This document shows positions 39,357 through 48,855 of a DNA stretch of 64,000 nt, piece after piece (within the stretch, counting starts at the first letter, position 1; each line of letters begins with the position of its first letter). The notes beneath the pieces are model-generated. The model made no database searches. It was not told where the DNA came from and saw only the letters and a list, made by a program, of their open reading frames with translations. Made by a program: the position numbers and the translations under genes. The stretch comes from an uncultured Gammaproteobacteria bacterium (lineage in GTDB: Bacteria > Pseudomonadota > Gammaproteobacteria > Steroidobacterales > UBA11654). The stretch is from assembly GCA_937801655.1 (NCBI GenBank), contig CALMWC010000007.1, positions 30,160-94,159 of the forward strand, read 5' to 3'.

Positions 39357-40885
39357 TTTTGTATAAGCTCATTTGGAAAGAATTCAATTATAGAACGAAT
39401 TGGATTTGGCGTCATTCCACCCATTGCACATAATGAAGTTGCTTCCATTGTCTCGCATAAATCATTTAGTAGGTTAGCATCATCTGCATTCGCTTTGTTT
39501 TTTTGTAATCGATTAATTATTTCAACGCCTCTCACAGAACCAATTCTACAAGGTGTGCATTTTCCACAGGACTCTTTCACACAAAATTCCATAGCAAATT
39601 TTGCTTGTTCAGCCATATCTACCGTATTATCAAATACGATAATACCTCCATGGCCTATTGATCCTTTGAGTTCTTGTAGAGCCTCTATTGTCAAAGAGGT
39701 ATTAAGCATACTTGATGATAAATAGATTCCTAATGGACCACCAATTTGTATGGCATGTATTGGGTTGCCTGATTTTGTACCAGAGCCAAAATCTCTAACC
39801 AACTCTTCGAGGGAAATATCAAATCTAGTTTCAATAAGACCACTGTGTTTTATATTACCGCTTAATTGAAATGGCATGGTTCCAACTGATTTATTACTTC
39901 CTATTTTTGAAAACTCATCTTCATCACTATCTAAAAGCATGGGAATCGTAGCCAAAGTAACGACATTATTTATTAATGTAGGTTTTTTAAATAAACCACT
40001 GATAGCTGGCAATGGAGGTTTTGATCTAACTAAACCTCTCCTACCTTCAATACTTTCCATCATCGCTGTTTCTTCTCCGCAAACATAAGAGCCGGCGCCA
40101 ATTCTTAGATCAATATTGAAGTCAAAACCTGAATTGAGAATATTCTTTCCAAGAAAATTATTCTCTACTGCAATCTCTATAGCTTGTAAGAGAAAAGTTT
40201 TTGCTAATGGGTATTCAGACCTTAAGTATATATAGCCTATAGAAGCACCCACTGCATATGCTGCAATGGTCATACCTTCGATTAAAGAAAATGGATCTGA
40301 TTCCATAACTAACCTATCTGAGAAAGTACCACCATCCCCTTCATCTGCATTGCATGCTAAATACTTAATAGAACTATCTTGATCAAACACTGTTTGCATC
40401 TTAATGCCTGTTGGAAAGGCGGCGCCTCCTCTTCCAGTAAGGCCAGATTCTTTGATCGTATTGATGGTCTCTTGAGGTCCAATTTTAAGGGAATTTAATA
40501 GAGGCTTATATCCTTTAGTATTTTTATAACACTCGATATCTAAAGGATCATGATGCCCTATTCTGGAGAAAACTAGTCTTTTTTGTTTTTTAATAAAATC
40601 AATAGATTGAATATCAAAGGGCTCTCTCTTATTAAAATCTATGAAAAAATCCTCAATAGTAGTTAAATCTGATAAATCTATATCTCTATAGCTAACACCC
40701 CTTCTTATCCCTTCTTTTTCTATTTCAATGTATGGTTCTAACCAAAATGCACCCCATGAACTATTTCTGATAATTTCTATGTTATTTTTATTTATTAGTT
40801 TACTAATAACTTCATAAATATATTGTGCTCCAACAGAATTTGCGGAAGTTTCATTGGGTATGAAAATTTTAATTGCTTTATTCAT
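39353..40885 (-). CDS. fdsB: Formate dehydrogenase NADH/FMN subunit
   Basis: 510 residues, NuoF-like diaphorase subunit. A thioredoxin-like N-terminal domain (about 1-110) is followed by ESGLTGRGGAAFPTGIKMQ (core GLTGRGGAAFPTG, FMN site), YLACNADEGDGGTF, GAGSYVCGEETAMMESIEGRRG (core GAGSYVCGEETA) and the C-terminal [4Fe-4S] ESCGKCTPCRIG (near 442). It passes electrons from the molybdenum subunit to NAD. Overlaps fdsG by eight bases. Confidence 0.95.
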   Translation of the reverse strand: MNKAIKIFIPNETSANSVGAQYIYEVISKLINKNNIEIIRNSSWGAFWLEPYIEIEKEGIRRGVSYRDIDLSDLTTIEDFFIDFNKREPFDIQSIDFIKKQKRLVFSRIGHHDPLDIECYKNTKGYKPLLNSLKIGPQETINTIKESGLTGRGGAAFPTGIKMQTVFDQDSSIKYLACNADEGDGGTFSDRLVMESDPFSLIEGMTIAAYAVGASIGYIYLRSEYPLAKTFLLQAIEIAVENNFLGKNILNSGFDFNIDLRIGAGSYVCGEETAMMESIEGRRGLVRSKPPLPAISGLFKKPTLINNVVTLATIPMLLDSDEDEFSKIGSNKSVGTMPFQLSGNIKHSGLIETRFDISLEELVRDFGSGTKSGNPIHAIQIGGPLGIYLSSSMLNTSLTIEALQELKGSIGHGGIIVFDNTVDMAEQAKFAMEFCVKESCGKCTPCRIGSVRGVEIINRLQKNKANADDANLLNDLCETMEATSLCAMGGMTPNPIRSIIEFFPNELIQK

Positions 40886-41348
40886 TATTTTGGATCTTGT
40901 GTTTTTTCAAGTGACCGATAATCTTTTTTGTAGTTGCTTCACCGATAACCTCATCGTTTATCATTACTGATGGCCCTAGTGCACAGTTACCCAAACAAAA
41001 GACTTCTTTTAATGTAATGTTTAAGTCGGATGAGGTTTCGTCTAAGTTCAAATTAAAATGTGAAGTAACATCACTAAGAAGCTGTTTACAATTTTGACTT
41101 TGGCATGCTTCAGCTTGACATAGTTTTATTATATTCTTCCCAATCGGCTCTAATCTAAAATCATCATAGAAAGTTATTACATCAATTATTTCAGCTTGTG
41201 AGTAATTAAATACAATCGCTAATTCTGATATATTGTCTTTACTGATAAAGCCTAGATGGTCTTGTACAGCATGCAATGCAGGCATAAGCCCACCTTTGAT
41301 GTCAACGAATGGTGATAGTATTTTTTTTAAATTAGTAGACATAATCAT
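40878..41348 (-). CDS. fdsG: Formate dehydrogenase gamma subunit ([2Fe-2S], NuoE-like)
   Basis: 156 residues, thioredoxin-like ferredoxin fold. [2Fe-2S] cysteines are in KLCQAEACQSQNC (near 91-96) and VFCLGNCALGPSVMIND (near 132-136). The N-terminal PALHAVQDHLGFI is the usual NuoE/FdsG helical motif. It heads the fdsGBA set, after a short rhodanese gene. Confidence 0.93.
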   Translation of the reverse strand: MIMSTNLKKILSPFVDIKGGLMPALHAVQDHLGFISKDNISELAIVFNYSQAEIIDVITFYDDFRLEPIGKNIIKLCQAEACQSQNCKQLLSDVTSHFNLNLDETSSDLNITLKEVFCLGNCALGPSVMINDEVIGEATTKKIIGHLKKHKIQNNE

Positions 41349-41354
41349 TAAGTA

Positions 41355-41657
41355 CTAGCTAACTGGTTTTTTCCAATCTTCAAAACCTCCATCGACACTA
41401 TAGACTTCTATAAAGCCCATGGAAGATAAATACTGAGCAGCATTTTGACTTGAGTGTCCATGATAACAATAGACAATTGTTGGTATTTTTTTATCTGCTT
41501 CATTAATGAAGTTTTCAATGTTTTTATCATTTAAATTAATCGCATTATCCATATGACCACTATTGAAACTAGTCTGATCTCTAATATCTATCAGATATGT
41601 CTGACGAAGAATTAACTCATTTGCATCAGTTGTTGATATTCGCTTAAAGTTGTTCAT
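41355..41657 (-). CDS. glpE: Single-domain rhodanese (GlpE-like)
   Basis: 100 residues. IDIRDQTSFNSGHMDNAINL and the active-site loop CYHGHSSQNAAQYLSSMG place it with thiosulfate sulfurtransferase GlpE, whose loop has the same CYHGxSS pattern. It is seven bases upstream of fdsG and looks co-transcribed with formate dehydrogenase. FdhD, the sulfurtransferase normally needed for this enzyme class, is not here, so the rhodanese may supply sulfur for the Mo site; that link is only inferred from position. Confidence 0.85.
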   Translation of the reverse strand: MNNFKRISTTDANELILRQTYLIDIRDQTSFNSGHMDNAINLNDKNIENFINEADKKIPTIVYCYHGHSSQNAAQYLSSMGFIEVYSVDGGFEDWKKPVS

Positions 41658-41737
41658 ATAAAGTAATGAAAATTATAAAATTAATGACATTATAATTACT
41701 AGAATCATTAATAACATTACTTATTTAAACGAAAATT

Positions 41738-42910
41738 ATGGATTTCGATGTCATCATCATAGGTTCTGGGCCAGTTGGTTTAAGCTTTGCTCGTGCACTT
41801 TCCGACAGTGATCTGGCTATTTGTGTTCTTGAGCAAAACAATGAATTGTCATTGTCTAAGCCTAAATACGATGGTAGAGAAGTAGCTCTCACTCATCTTT
41901 CTAAAAAAATTATGTCGGAATTAGAGATATGGGACCGAATAGACCCAGATTCTATTTCATATATTAAAGAAGCAAAAGTATTAAATGGTATGTCCCCTTA
42001 TTCATTACATTTCAATCATGAAGAAACTAGTGAGAATGCTTTAGGCCATCTTATTCCTAATCATGAGATAAAAACTGCAGTTTATGAATCTATCACAGAC
42101 GTAAAGAATATTACTTTACTTACTGAGACTAAAGTTGAGAGCTTTAGTATCAATGATGGTGGTGTAAGTATTGAGCTGAATAACGGTGAAATACTAACTT
42201 CTAATTTATTAATTGCTGCTGATGGAAGATTGTCTAATGCTCGAAGAGCGATGGGTATTCCGTCAGAGGTAAAAGATTTTGGTAAAACTGTTATTGTTTG
42301 CAAAATGGATCATGAAGAAGCTCATAATAATACCGCTTATGAATGTTTTCATTATGGTAGAACATTGGCTGTATTACCTATGGTTGGTCAATGTTCATCG
42401 ATTGTTATTACGATTTCCTCCGATAAGGCAAAGGAAATAATCGATATGCCTGATAAGCAGTTTAATTTAGATATCCAAACTCGATTCAGAGATAAGTTGG
42501 GTGAGATGAAATTAACAGGTGATAAATATTCTTACCCATTATTTGCTTCGCATGCTGATTATTTTCATAGCGAGCGGTTTGCTCTCATTGGTGATGCAGC
42601 AGTTGGAATGCATCCGGTGACGGCTCATGGCTTTAACTTGGGCCTTAGGGGTGCTTATAATCTTTCTAAAATTATTAAATTGTCATTGACGAGTAATCAA
42701 AATTATTACTCTGTTGAGACTCTGAGTGAGTACAATCGGAAACATCAACTGGTGACAAGACCTCTTTATTATGGAACCAATCTGATTGTTGATCTCTATA
42801 ATAGCGATAGGGTCACAGCGAAAATGCTAAGGCGACTAGCTTTGAGATTTGGTAATAATTTCTGGCCAGTAAAAAAACTGATTATGAATCAGTTAACTGA
42901 AACAAATTAG
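41738..42910 (+). CDS. ubiM: UbiH/UbiF/UbiM-family FAD-dependent hydroxylase
   Basis: 390 residues, flavoprotein monooxygenase of ubiquinone synthesis. N-terminal GxGxxG FAD motif GSGPVGLSFARAL (9-21), the DGREVALTH segment (about 45-53) that is characteristic of UbiF/UbiM, a central DG motif (ADGRLSNARRAMG) and the late GDAAVGMHPVTAHGFNLGLRG (core GDAAVGMHPVTAHGFN). The pattern around DGREVALTH is closest in memory to UbiM, but UbiF/UbiH cannot be excluded. Divergent from the rhodanese gene; first of a six-gene plus-strand run. Confidence 0.78.
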   Translation: MDFDVIIIGSGPVGLSFARALSDSDLAICVLEQNNELSLSKPKYDGREVALTHLSKKIMSELEIWDRIDPDSISYIKEAKVLNGMSPYSLHFNHEETSENALGHLIPNHEIKTAVYESITDVKNITLLTETKVESFSINDGGVSIELNNGEILTSNLLIAADGRLSNARRAMGIPSEVKDFGKTVIVCKMDHEEAHNNTAYECFHYGRTLAVLPMVGQCSSIVITISSDKAKEIIDMPDKQFNLDIQTRFRDKLGEMKLTGDKYSYPLFASHADYFHSERFALIGDAAVGMHPVTAHGFNLGLRGAYNLSKIIKLSLTSNQNYYSVETLSEYNRKHQLVTRPLYYGTNLIVDLYNSDRVTAKMLRRLALRFGNNFWPVKKLIMNQLTETN

Positions 42911-42918
42911 TTTGATCA

Positions 42919-43740
42919 ATGAAAACAGAAGTTCCTGTTCAGCTTAATTCAATTGTTAGGAGAATAACCGCTTCTAATTCTAGTGTATTTACAGGCCCTG
43001 GAACCAATACTTATTTGATAGGAAATAATGATGTTTCAATTATAGATCCCGGTCCAAACATAATTGAGCATATAAAAGTTATTGAATCGTCATCTAAGAA
43101 TATCAATAGAATACTTCTCACCCATACTCATCCAGATCATTCTCCTGGTGCCACTCTACTCCAAAAAAGATTGAACATTCCAATATATGGATTGGCTACA
43201 GACTCTTCTTTAGAGAAAGATGAAATTATTGACTTTGAATCTTACTTTTCAGATGGTGATTTAATCACTACTGAGGAGTATAGAATTGAGATTATCCATA
43301 CACCGGGTCATGCTTCTAATCATTTATGTTATTTATTACAACAAGAGCAAATCTTATTCACAGGCGATCATATAATGGAAGGATCTACAGTCGTGATTGC
43401 TCCGCCTGATGGCAATATGTCAGATTATATAAATTCTCTAATAAAAATTAAAAACTATGATGTCAGTCAGATAGCACCAGGTCATGGCGAGGTCATTACA
43501 AACCCAAATGAAATTATTGATTGGACTATCAAGCATCGGTTAGAGAGAGAAGCAAAAGTCATTAAATCCATAGAAAGGTTTGGTGTATGTAAGCTTCAAG
43601 AGCTCCTAAAAGAAGTTTATTCAGACGTTGATCCAAGACTTCATCCTATAGCTGAATGGTCTCTGAATGCACACTTAGAGAGACTTATGGAACTTGGAAA
43701 GGTTGTTGTCGATAATCATGAGTATTCGGTAAACAAGTAA
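42919..43740 (+). CDS. Metallo-beta-lactamase fold hydrolase (LACTB2-like)
   Basis: 273 residues. MBL zinc motif THTHPDHSPG (about residues 72-81), a second metal His in HTPGHASNH (near 131), Asp in FTGDHIMEGS (near 152), and a late GHGEVI. A C-terminal winged-helix segment (about 215-265) is typical of the LACTB2/RNase-like MBL group. It could be a nuclease or a thioesterase. It follows ubiM by eight bases. Confidence 0.87.
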   Translation: MKTEVPVQLNSIVRRITASNSSVFTGPGTNTYLIGNNDVSIIDPGPNIIEHIKVIESSSKNINRILLTHTHPDHSPGATLLQKRLNIPIYGLATDSSLEKDEIIDFESYFSDGDLITTEEYRIEIIHTPGHASNHLCYLLQQEQILFTGDHIMEGSTVVIAPPDGNMSDYINSLIKIKNYDVSQIAPGHGEVITNPNEIIDWTIKHRLEREAKVIKSIERFGVCKLQELLKEVYSDVDPRLHPIAEWSLNAHLERLMELGKVVVDNHEYSVNK

Positions 43741-43791
43741 TTATTATTTTCATAAATTGATTTATTATTATTGAATAAGTAGGCTAGTCAT

Positions 43792-45030
43792 ATGGATAGC
43801 TCGATATACATAACTTATGCGGTACCAGTCTTCTTTTTAATGATTGGTATGGAATTAGTTTTCGGCCTTATAGCAGGAAAAAATAATTATCGACTCAATG
43901 ATTCAATTGCAGCTATATCTTTAGGATTGATTAGTCGACTGCCCCCATTACTTAACTTAGGGCTTCAAGGTATCGTTTGGACATATGTCGCTAAGAATCT
44001 TAATTTACAGTTACTCTCAAAGGAAAGTTGGATCACTTGGATCGTTGCTTTTCTACTCTATGATCTTTGTTATTACTGGATGCATCGAATGAGCCATGAG
44101 ATTAAGTTCTTGTGGGCCTCGCATGTCGTTCATCATCAGGGGGAAGAATTTAATTTAAGTACTGCATTGAGACAAACCAGTACTGGTTGGCTATGGAAAT
44201 TTATTTTCTATATCCCACTTTTTGCTATCGGTGTTCCAGGAGAAGTATTTTTCACAGTGGCAGCAATGAACTTGTTGTATCAGTTTTGGGTTCATACTGA
44301 GCATATAAAAACATTAGGCTTTCTCGAGAAGATATTTATAACACCCTCAAATCATCGGGTCCATCATGCACAAAATGCAGAATATATAGATGCTAATTAC
44401 GGTGGTGTATTTATACTATGGGATCGAATTTTTGGCACCTATATTCCCGAAAGAGATAATCTTAAACCAATTTATGGAACGGTTAAACCTCTTAAAAGCT
44501 GGAACCCAATTTGGTCAAACTTTGAGATTTATTACCAAATGATAAGAGATAGTTTCTACACCAAGAGTTATAAAGATAAAATAAAAGTATGGTTCTCTGA
44601 TACTCGTTGGAGACCTGAAGATGTATCGTTAAAGTTCCCTACAAGTTCGAATGACTTGAGCGCTTTTGAGAAGTATAACCCCCAGGTTAACAGTACATCT
44701 AAAATATTTTCTACAATTCAGTTTGTCATTAATAGCATCATCTCAACCGTAATCATTTTTACTATAGATGATCAAAGTTATGTTCAAACAGCACTCTTAG
44801 CTATTACATTAATAGTCTCCACAACATTAGTAAATTTAGTTCTAGAAAATGCAAAAAAATGTTATCAAATAGAGTTAGGTTGGACGGCAGTTGTTTTAAC
44901 TTTGATATTTTTTGAAGTATTAAATCCAAATCTTTTAGTGACTCAAATCTTTTTTTATCAATCTGTGTTCAATATTTTTTATATAGCTATTTTCATGCCA
45001 TTGAATAAACGTTTCTTAATTACTAATTAA
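43792..45030 (+). CDS. Sterol desaturase/fatty acid hydroxylase family protein
   Basis: 412 residues with N-terminal membrane helices (about 5-25, 45-65, 80-105), a histidine-rich di-iron site and three to four C-terminal helices (about 315-405). Histidine boxes: YWMHRMSHE (near 102), SHVVHHQGE (near 115) and SNHRVHHAQNAEY (near 185), followed by WDRIFGTY. The layout resembles alkylglycerol monooxygenase-like bacterial proteins. The lipid substrate is not predictable. Confidence 0.88.
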   Translation: MDSSIYITYAVPVFFLMIGMELVFGLIAGKNNYRLNDSIAAISLGLISRLPPLLNLGLQGIVWTYVAKNLNLQLLSKESWITWIVAFLLYDLCYYWMHRMSHEIKFLWASHVVHHQGEEFNLSTALRQTSTGWLWKFIFYIPLFAIGVPGEVFFTVAAMNLLYQFWVHTEHIKTLGFLEKIFITPSNHRVHHAQNAEYIDANYGGVFILWDRIFGTYIPERDNLKPIYGTVKPLKSWNPIWSNFEIYYQMIRDSFYTKSYKDKIKVWFSDTRWRPEDVSLKFPTSSNDLSAFEKYNPQVNSTSKIFSTIQFVINSIISTVIIFTIDDQSYVQTALLAITLIVSTTLVNLVLENAKKCYQIELGWTAVVLTLIFFEVLNPNLLVTQIFFYQSVFNIFYIAIFMPLNKRFLITN

Positions 45031-45038
45031 TTTATTTA

Positions 45039-45677
45039 ATGTCTCTAGAAATTGTTTTCCAAATAATTAGTATTCTCATACCTGTTATATTTGCAATAAC
45101 AGTCCATGAAGTCGCACATGGTGCTGTTGCTAGAATGTTAGGTGATGACACAGCAGAACGACAAGGACGATTAACACTCAACCCTATCGCTCATATTGAT
45201 CCAATAGGAACACTAGTGCTTCCGAGTGTATTGTTGTATATCGGAGGCTTGGTTTTTGGATGGGCAAAGCCAGTACCTGTAAATGCTTATAAACTAAGAA
45301 ACCCTAAAAAAGACATGCTCTTTGTAGCAATCGCTGGACCGATAGCTAACCTACTGATGGCATTATTGTGGGCATTCATGTTATTTATTCTTCGTTCTAT
45401 GGATGTCCAGATATCTTCCGAAGCCGTTTATATATTTATAATGACTATGATTCAAACAGGTGTTTTTATAAATTTGGTACTCATGTTCTTTAATATGCTC
45501 CCTATTCCTCCTTTGGATGGTGGACGGGTGCTAAGAAGTCTTGTAAATGATGATATGAGTAGAAAAATAGACTCTATAGAACCCTTTGGTATTTTCATCG
45601 TGTTGGGATTATTATTGATAGGATTGCTAGACCCTATGTATAGGGCCATTGAATTTATTACATCCATTTTGATATGA
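45039..45677 (+). CDS. Site-2 protease family zinc metalloprotease (M50)
   Basis: 212 residues, multi-spanning. The zinc motif HEVAHG (23-28, HExxH) is in the first helix and the third ligand is in NMLPIPPLDGGRVL (about 150-163). Conserved NPIAHIDPIGT and GPIANLL are present. This is the short YdgJ-like M50 group without PDZ domains; substrates are unknown. It overlaps the amidase gene by four bases (ATGA). Confidence 0.9.
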   Translation: MSLEIVFQIISILIPVIFAITVHEVAHGAVARMLGDDTAERQGRLTLNPIAHIDPIGTLVLPSVLLYIGGLVFGWAKPVPVNAYKLRNPKKDMLFVAIAGPIANLLMALLWAFMLFILRSMDVQISSEAVYIFIMTMIQTGVFINLVLMFFNMLPIPPLDGGRVLRSLVNDDMSRKIDSIEPFGIFIVLGLLLIGLLDPMYRAIEFITSILI

Positions 45678-46618
45678 ACAGATCAATATTGATATCAATA
45701 ATTTCATATTTATGCTTTTTTAATGGTGCTTTTGCATCTTTCCAAATGGATAAGCTTAGCCACTCATTAGAGAGCATAGAATACATTGAAAAGACGGATT
45801 TTAGATCAGAGAGTCTCAACACAAGAGTTAGGTTTATTGTCATACATTACACCTCTTCAAATTGGGAACAATCACTTAAGATTTTAACAAAAGCTGACTA
45901 TGAGGTGAGTTCACACTATTTGATACCAGAATCATTTGATGAAAGCTATAAAGAAGATGACTTGTTTGTTTACAAAATTGTTGATGAGAATGATCGTGCA
46001 TGGCATGCAGGTGAAAGCAATTGGCAAGGAAGGAGTCATATTAATGATCAATCTATTGGCATAGAGTTAGTTAATAATTCTGAGTGCTACTATCAACCGA
46101 ATAATAAAAAACTAAACTATAAAGAAAATTATATTTGTAGTTTTTACGACTACGATCCAAAACAAATACAACTATTAATCAAAGCAATAAAACCAATGCT
46201 TGAAAGACATGATGAGATAAAGCCAACACATATTATTGGTCACTCAGATATAGCACCCAATAGAAAATATGATCCAGGTCCTCGTTTTCCATGGTATACG
46301 CTCTACCAAAATGGTATTGGTGCATGGTATGACAATGAGACTGTTGATAAATACTGGCGTCAGTTTACAACAACAAAGATGCCATCAACTCTTGATATTC
46401 AATGTGCCTTAAGAAAGTATGGCTATGAGGTGGATTTAACTGGGACAGAAGACGAACAGACATATGCTGTGGTGAGAGCCTTCCATTATCATTTTCAGTC
46501 ATGGAATAACAAAGGAGATATTGATGTCGGCACAGTATCAACATTGTGGGCTCTGTTGGAAAAGTATAGGCCTGATGTTCTTGATAGTAATTCAAAAATT
46601 GTCTGTCTGGAGGATTAA
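45674..46618 (+). CDS. N-acetylmuramoyl-L-alanine amidase (AmiD-like)
   Basis: 314 residues. A signal peptide (about 1-20, ending NGAFAS) is followed by the Amidase_2 zinc domain: FIVIHYTSSNW (first His, about residue 57), WHAGESNWQGR, IGIELVN and IIGHSDIAPNRKYDPGPRFPW (core GHSDIAPNRKYDPG). A C-terminal helical module (about 230-300) resembles a peptidoglycan-binding domain. It fits outer-membrane or periplasmic AmiD-type cell wall recycling. Confidence 0.92.
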   Translation: MNRSILISIISYLCFFNGAFASFQMDKLSHSLESIEYIEKTDFRSESLNTRVRFIVIHYTSSNWEQSLKILTKADYEVSSHYLIPESFDESYKEDDLFVYKIVDENDRAWHAGESNWQGRSHINDQSIGIELVNNSECYYQPNNKKLNYKENYICSFYDYDPKQIQLLIKAIKPMLERHDEIKPTHIIGHSDIAPNRKYDPGPRFPWYTLYQNGIGAWYDNETVDKYWRQFTTTKMPSTLDIQCALRKYGYEVDLTGTEDEQTYAVVRAFHYHFQSWNNKGDIDVGTVSTLWALLEKYRPDVLDSNSKIVCLED

Positions 46619-46626
46619 AAAAATCA

Positions 46627-47652
46627 ATGAAGATTGACATCATACTTGATCCCACTCATACAACCGATGAATTTTTAGAGTTAGGTCTTATGGCAGAAAG
46701 ACTTGGATTTAATGCGGTCTTAACTGCAAACTACCCTTCAGCTATTGATCCATTTATCAACTTTTCCATCCTTGCTAAAGAAACCGAGAAAATCAAGTTG
46801 GGGCCTGTTGCAATAAGTCCATTTGAAACACATCCACTGAAACTATCTAATCTTCTTTATGGTTTGAATCAACTCTCCAAAGGCAGAGCAAAAATCTTTA
46901 TTGGTGGTGGTGGTGGGACACTTATCTCAATGGGTCTAAAAAATAATCGCCGTGAAATGCATCCCAATATGGTGCAGGGAGTCAAAGAATGTGTTGATTT
47001 TCTTAAGCAGTTGTCACCTGAGAAAGAAATAAACTTCAATCAAGATGTATTCCAAATCAATGCTCCAAAACCACAATGGATAAATCAGCAAAGACCACAA
47101 ATATTCATAGCAGCTAGCAAGCCCAAGATGCTATCGATGGCTGCTGAAACAGCTGATGGAATTATGATGAGTGATGTTCCATTAGTTCGTGTTAATGAAT
47201 GTATGGAGATTATTAATACTTCCTTAAAGCATTCAAGACGAGAAAGAGCATCAATCTCAGTGAGTAATCTTTTTTCTTGGCATGTTAAATCAAATCGAAA
47301 AGAGGCTATCTCTGAAGCAAGAAAGAAACTCTTTGTTCGTGGAATGTTGGAGAATTGGTACATATCAAAATTTTTAGATGAAGATGAATGTAAAATTATT
47401 GAAAATAATCTTCATGCATTTGCAATGGCTTATGCAAATAATAGTGATGTTATCGAAGGTGTACCAGACCATCTCATTGAAAAACTCATAGAGCAGCTAA
47501 CTTTTACTGGTCTTACTAATGATGTTGATCAATTTACAGATGAGTTGATACAGTTTAAGAATGCTGGACTGGATGAGTTTGCTATTCGTTTGTATGAAAA
47601 GCCAGAAGAATCAATGAAACTTATCGCAAATAAAGTTCTACCCTATTTATAA
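46627..47652 (+). CDS. LLM-class (luciferase-like) oxidoreductase
   Basis: 341 residues, bacterial-luciferase TIM barrel. LGLMAERLGFNAVLTANYP near 20, an IKLGPVAISPFETHPL segment, GLNQLSKGRAKIFIGGGG (core LSKGRAKIFIGGGG) and QRPQIFIAASKPKMLSMAAETADGIMM (core SKPKMLSMAAETADG). Cofactor may be FMN or F420 and the substrate is unknown. GGAGG precedes the start closely. It ends the plus-strand run, convergent with a DUF454 gene. Confidence 0.87.
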   Translation: MKIDIILDPTHTTDEFLELGLMAERLGFNAVLTANYPSAIDPFINFSILAKETEKIKLGPVAISPFETHPLKLSNLLYGLNQLSKGRAKIFIGGGGGTLISMGLKNNRREMHPNMVQGVKECVDFLKQLSPEKEINFNQDVFQINAPKPQWINQQRPQIFIAASKPKMLSMAAETADGIMMSDVPLVRVNECMEIINTSLKHSRRERASISVSNLFSWHVKSNRKEAISEARKKLFVRGMLENWYISKFLDEDECKIIENNLHAFAMAYANNSDVIEGVPDHLIEKLIEQLTFTGLTNDVDQFTDELIQFKNAGLDEFAIRLYEKPEESMKLIANKVLPYL

Positions 47653-47670
47653 TCAAACCAGAGATAAAGA

Positions 47671-48096
47671 TTAGTTTTTAGCAACTGGAACCTTGAAAAA
47701 GACATAAAGAAAACCAATAAGACCCAGAACTCCAACTACAACTCTTAAAATAAGATCCTTCAAGCCAAATAATGTGGCATAGCCAACAAATATGATTATC
47801 ATCGTTGTGGCTAATATCTTGGCTTTTTTAGGTATGCCCTTCCCCTCTCGGTAATCTTTTAGATAAGGACCAAAAGTTTTGTTCTTAATCAGCCAGTCAT
47901 AGAGTCTCTGCGATGATCTTATATAACAAGCCGCAGCAAGAATTAAAAAAAGTGTTGTTGGAAGACCGGGAATGATTACTCCAATGGCACCAAGAATTAC
48001 AAATATTGAACCGAGTACTACCCATAGAACTTTCACAAATAAATTACCCGTTTCATTTGCTGTATGTATATTTGATTTATTTTTATCGTTGTTCAC
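47671..48096 (-). CDS. DUF454 (YbaN-like) inner membrane protein
   Basis: 141 residues with three to four membrane helices. The family signature GAIGVIIPGLPTTLFLILAA, core IGVIIPGLPTTLF (about 38-50), is followed by RSSQRLYDWLIKNKTFGPYL, core SSQRLYDWLIKN. The function of YbaN is unknown. It probably has its own promoter in the 145-base gap to the next, divergent gene. Confidence 0.88.
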   Translation of the reverse strand: MNNDKNKSNIHTANETGNLFVKVLWVVLGSIFVILGAIGVIIPGLPTTLFLILAAACYIRSSQRLYDWLIKNKTFGPYLKDYREGKGIPKKAKILATTMIIIFVGYATLFGLKDLILRVVVGVLGLIGFLYVFFKVPVAKN

Positions 48097-48241
48097 ATTC
48101 TAGTGTTCGTATGAATAGAAACTAAAAGATTCAAATTATTAGATTATTTATTATGAAAAAATATTTAGAGATTTGTTGGCAGCAAATAAAACCTAGTTGC
48201 AGTAAGATAAAGAAATAAGATTTAATGGAGTAAATACTAAA

Positions 48242-48652
48242 ATGAAATATCTAACACTAACAATTGCAATCACTTTTTTAAGTTTAAATCTATCAGCAGC
48301 ACATCATGAGGAGCCAAAAGGTATTGGAGGACTAATATCATCTGAGGTTTTTGATTTAGCTGGAGAAATGGATTTGCATGTTGAAAAGTATCAAAGTTGT
48401 GGAGACAGTGCTAATCAAAAACACTATCACCCAGTTGGTACTTTGGTTTATGTCATCAATGGTAAAGGAGCTTCCAATGCTTCTGGTGAATGGAAAACGT
48501 ATACAGATGGGTCTTATTGGTTTGAGCCCTCTATGTGGAAACATGGTGGTATTGATCCTAATGAACCTAAGTTTGGAGATGATCAATGTACAGAGAACCT
48601 AGTTATTAGAGTGAGCAGAAAAGGTGAAGAACCCACTGTATTTGTAGAATAA
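48242..48652 (+). CDS. Small secreted cupin-like protein
   Basis: 136 residues. A signal peptide (about 1-19, ending NLSAA) precedes a single cupin barrel with HYHPVGTLVYVINGKG (about 60-75) as motif 1 and YWFEPSMWKHGG (about 91-102) as motif 2. A pair of His with a downstream His could bind a metal. The function is not recognised. GGAG lies before the ATG. Confidence 0.65.
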   Translation: MKYLTLTIAITFLSLNLSAAHHEEPKGIGGLISSEVFDLAGEMDLHVEKYQSCGDSANQKHYHPVGTLVYVINGKGASNASGEWKTYTDGSYWFEPSMWKHGGIDPNEPKFGDDQCTENLVIRVSRKGEEPTVFVE

Positions 48653-48727
48653 TATAATAATGATGGCTTATATGATTGTTGTTTAAAAAAATTTGTAAAC
48701 GGATATAGCTAAATCACCTTAAGTTAA

Positions 48728-48804
48728 TGGTAGGCGCGGACGGATTCGAACCGTCGACCTCTTGCGTGTCGAGCAAGCACTCTAACCAACTGAGCTACGC
48801 GCCT
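48728..48804 (-). tRNA. tRNA-Val (GAC), with C at position 33
   Basis: A 77-base cloverleaf with encoded CCA: acceptor AGGCGCG/CGCGCCT, D-stem GCTC/GAGT, anticodon stem CTTGC/GCAAG, loop TCGACAC, T-arm GACGG TTCGAAT CCGTC, discriminator A. The anticodon is GAC (Val). The base before it is C, where nearly all elongator tRNAs have U33. Confidence 0.88.
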
Positions 48805-48855
48805 ATATATAAATTTCATTTTATAGCATTATCAATGCTTCTTTTAAGCTTTATT

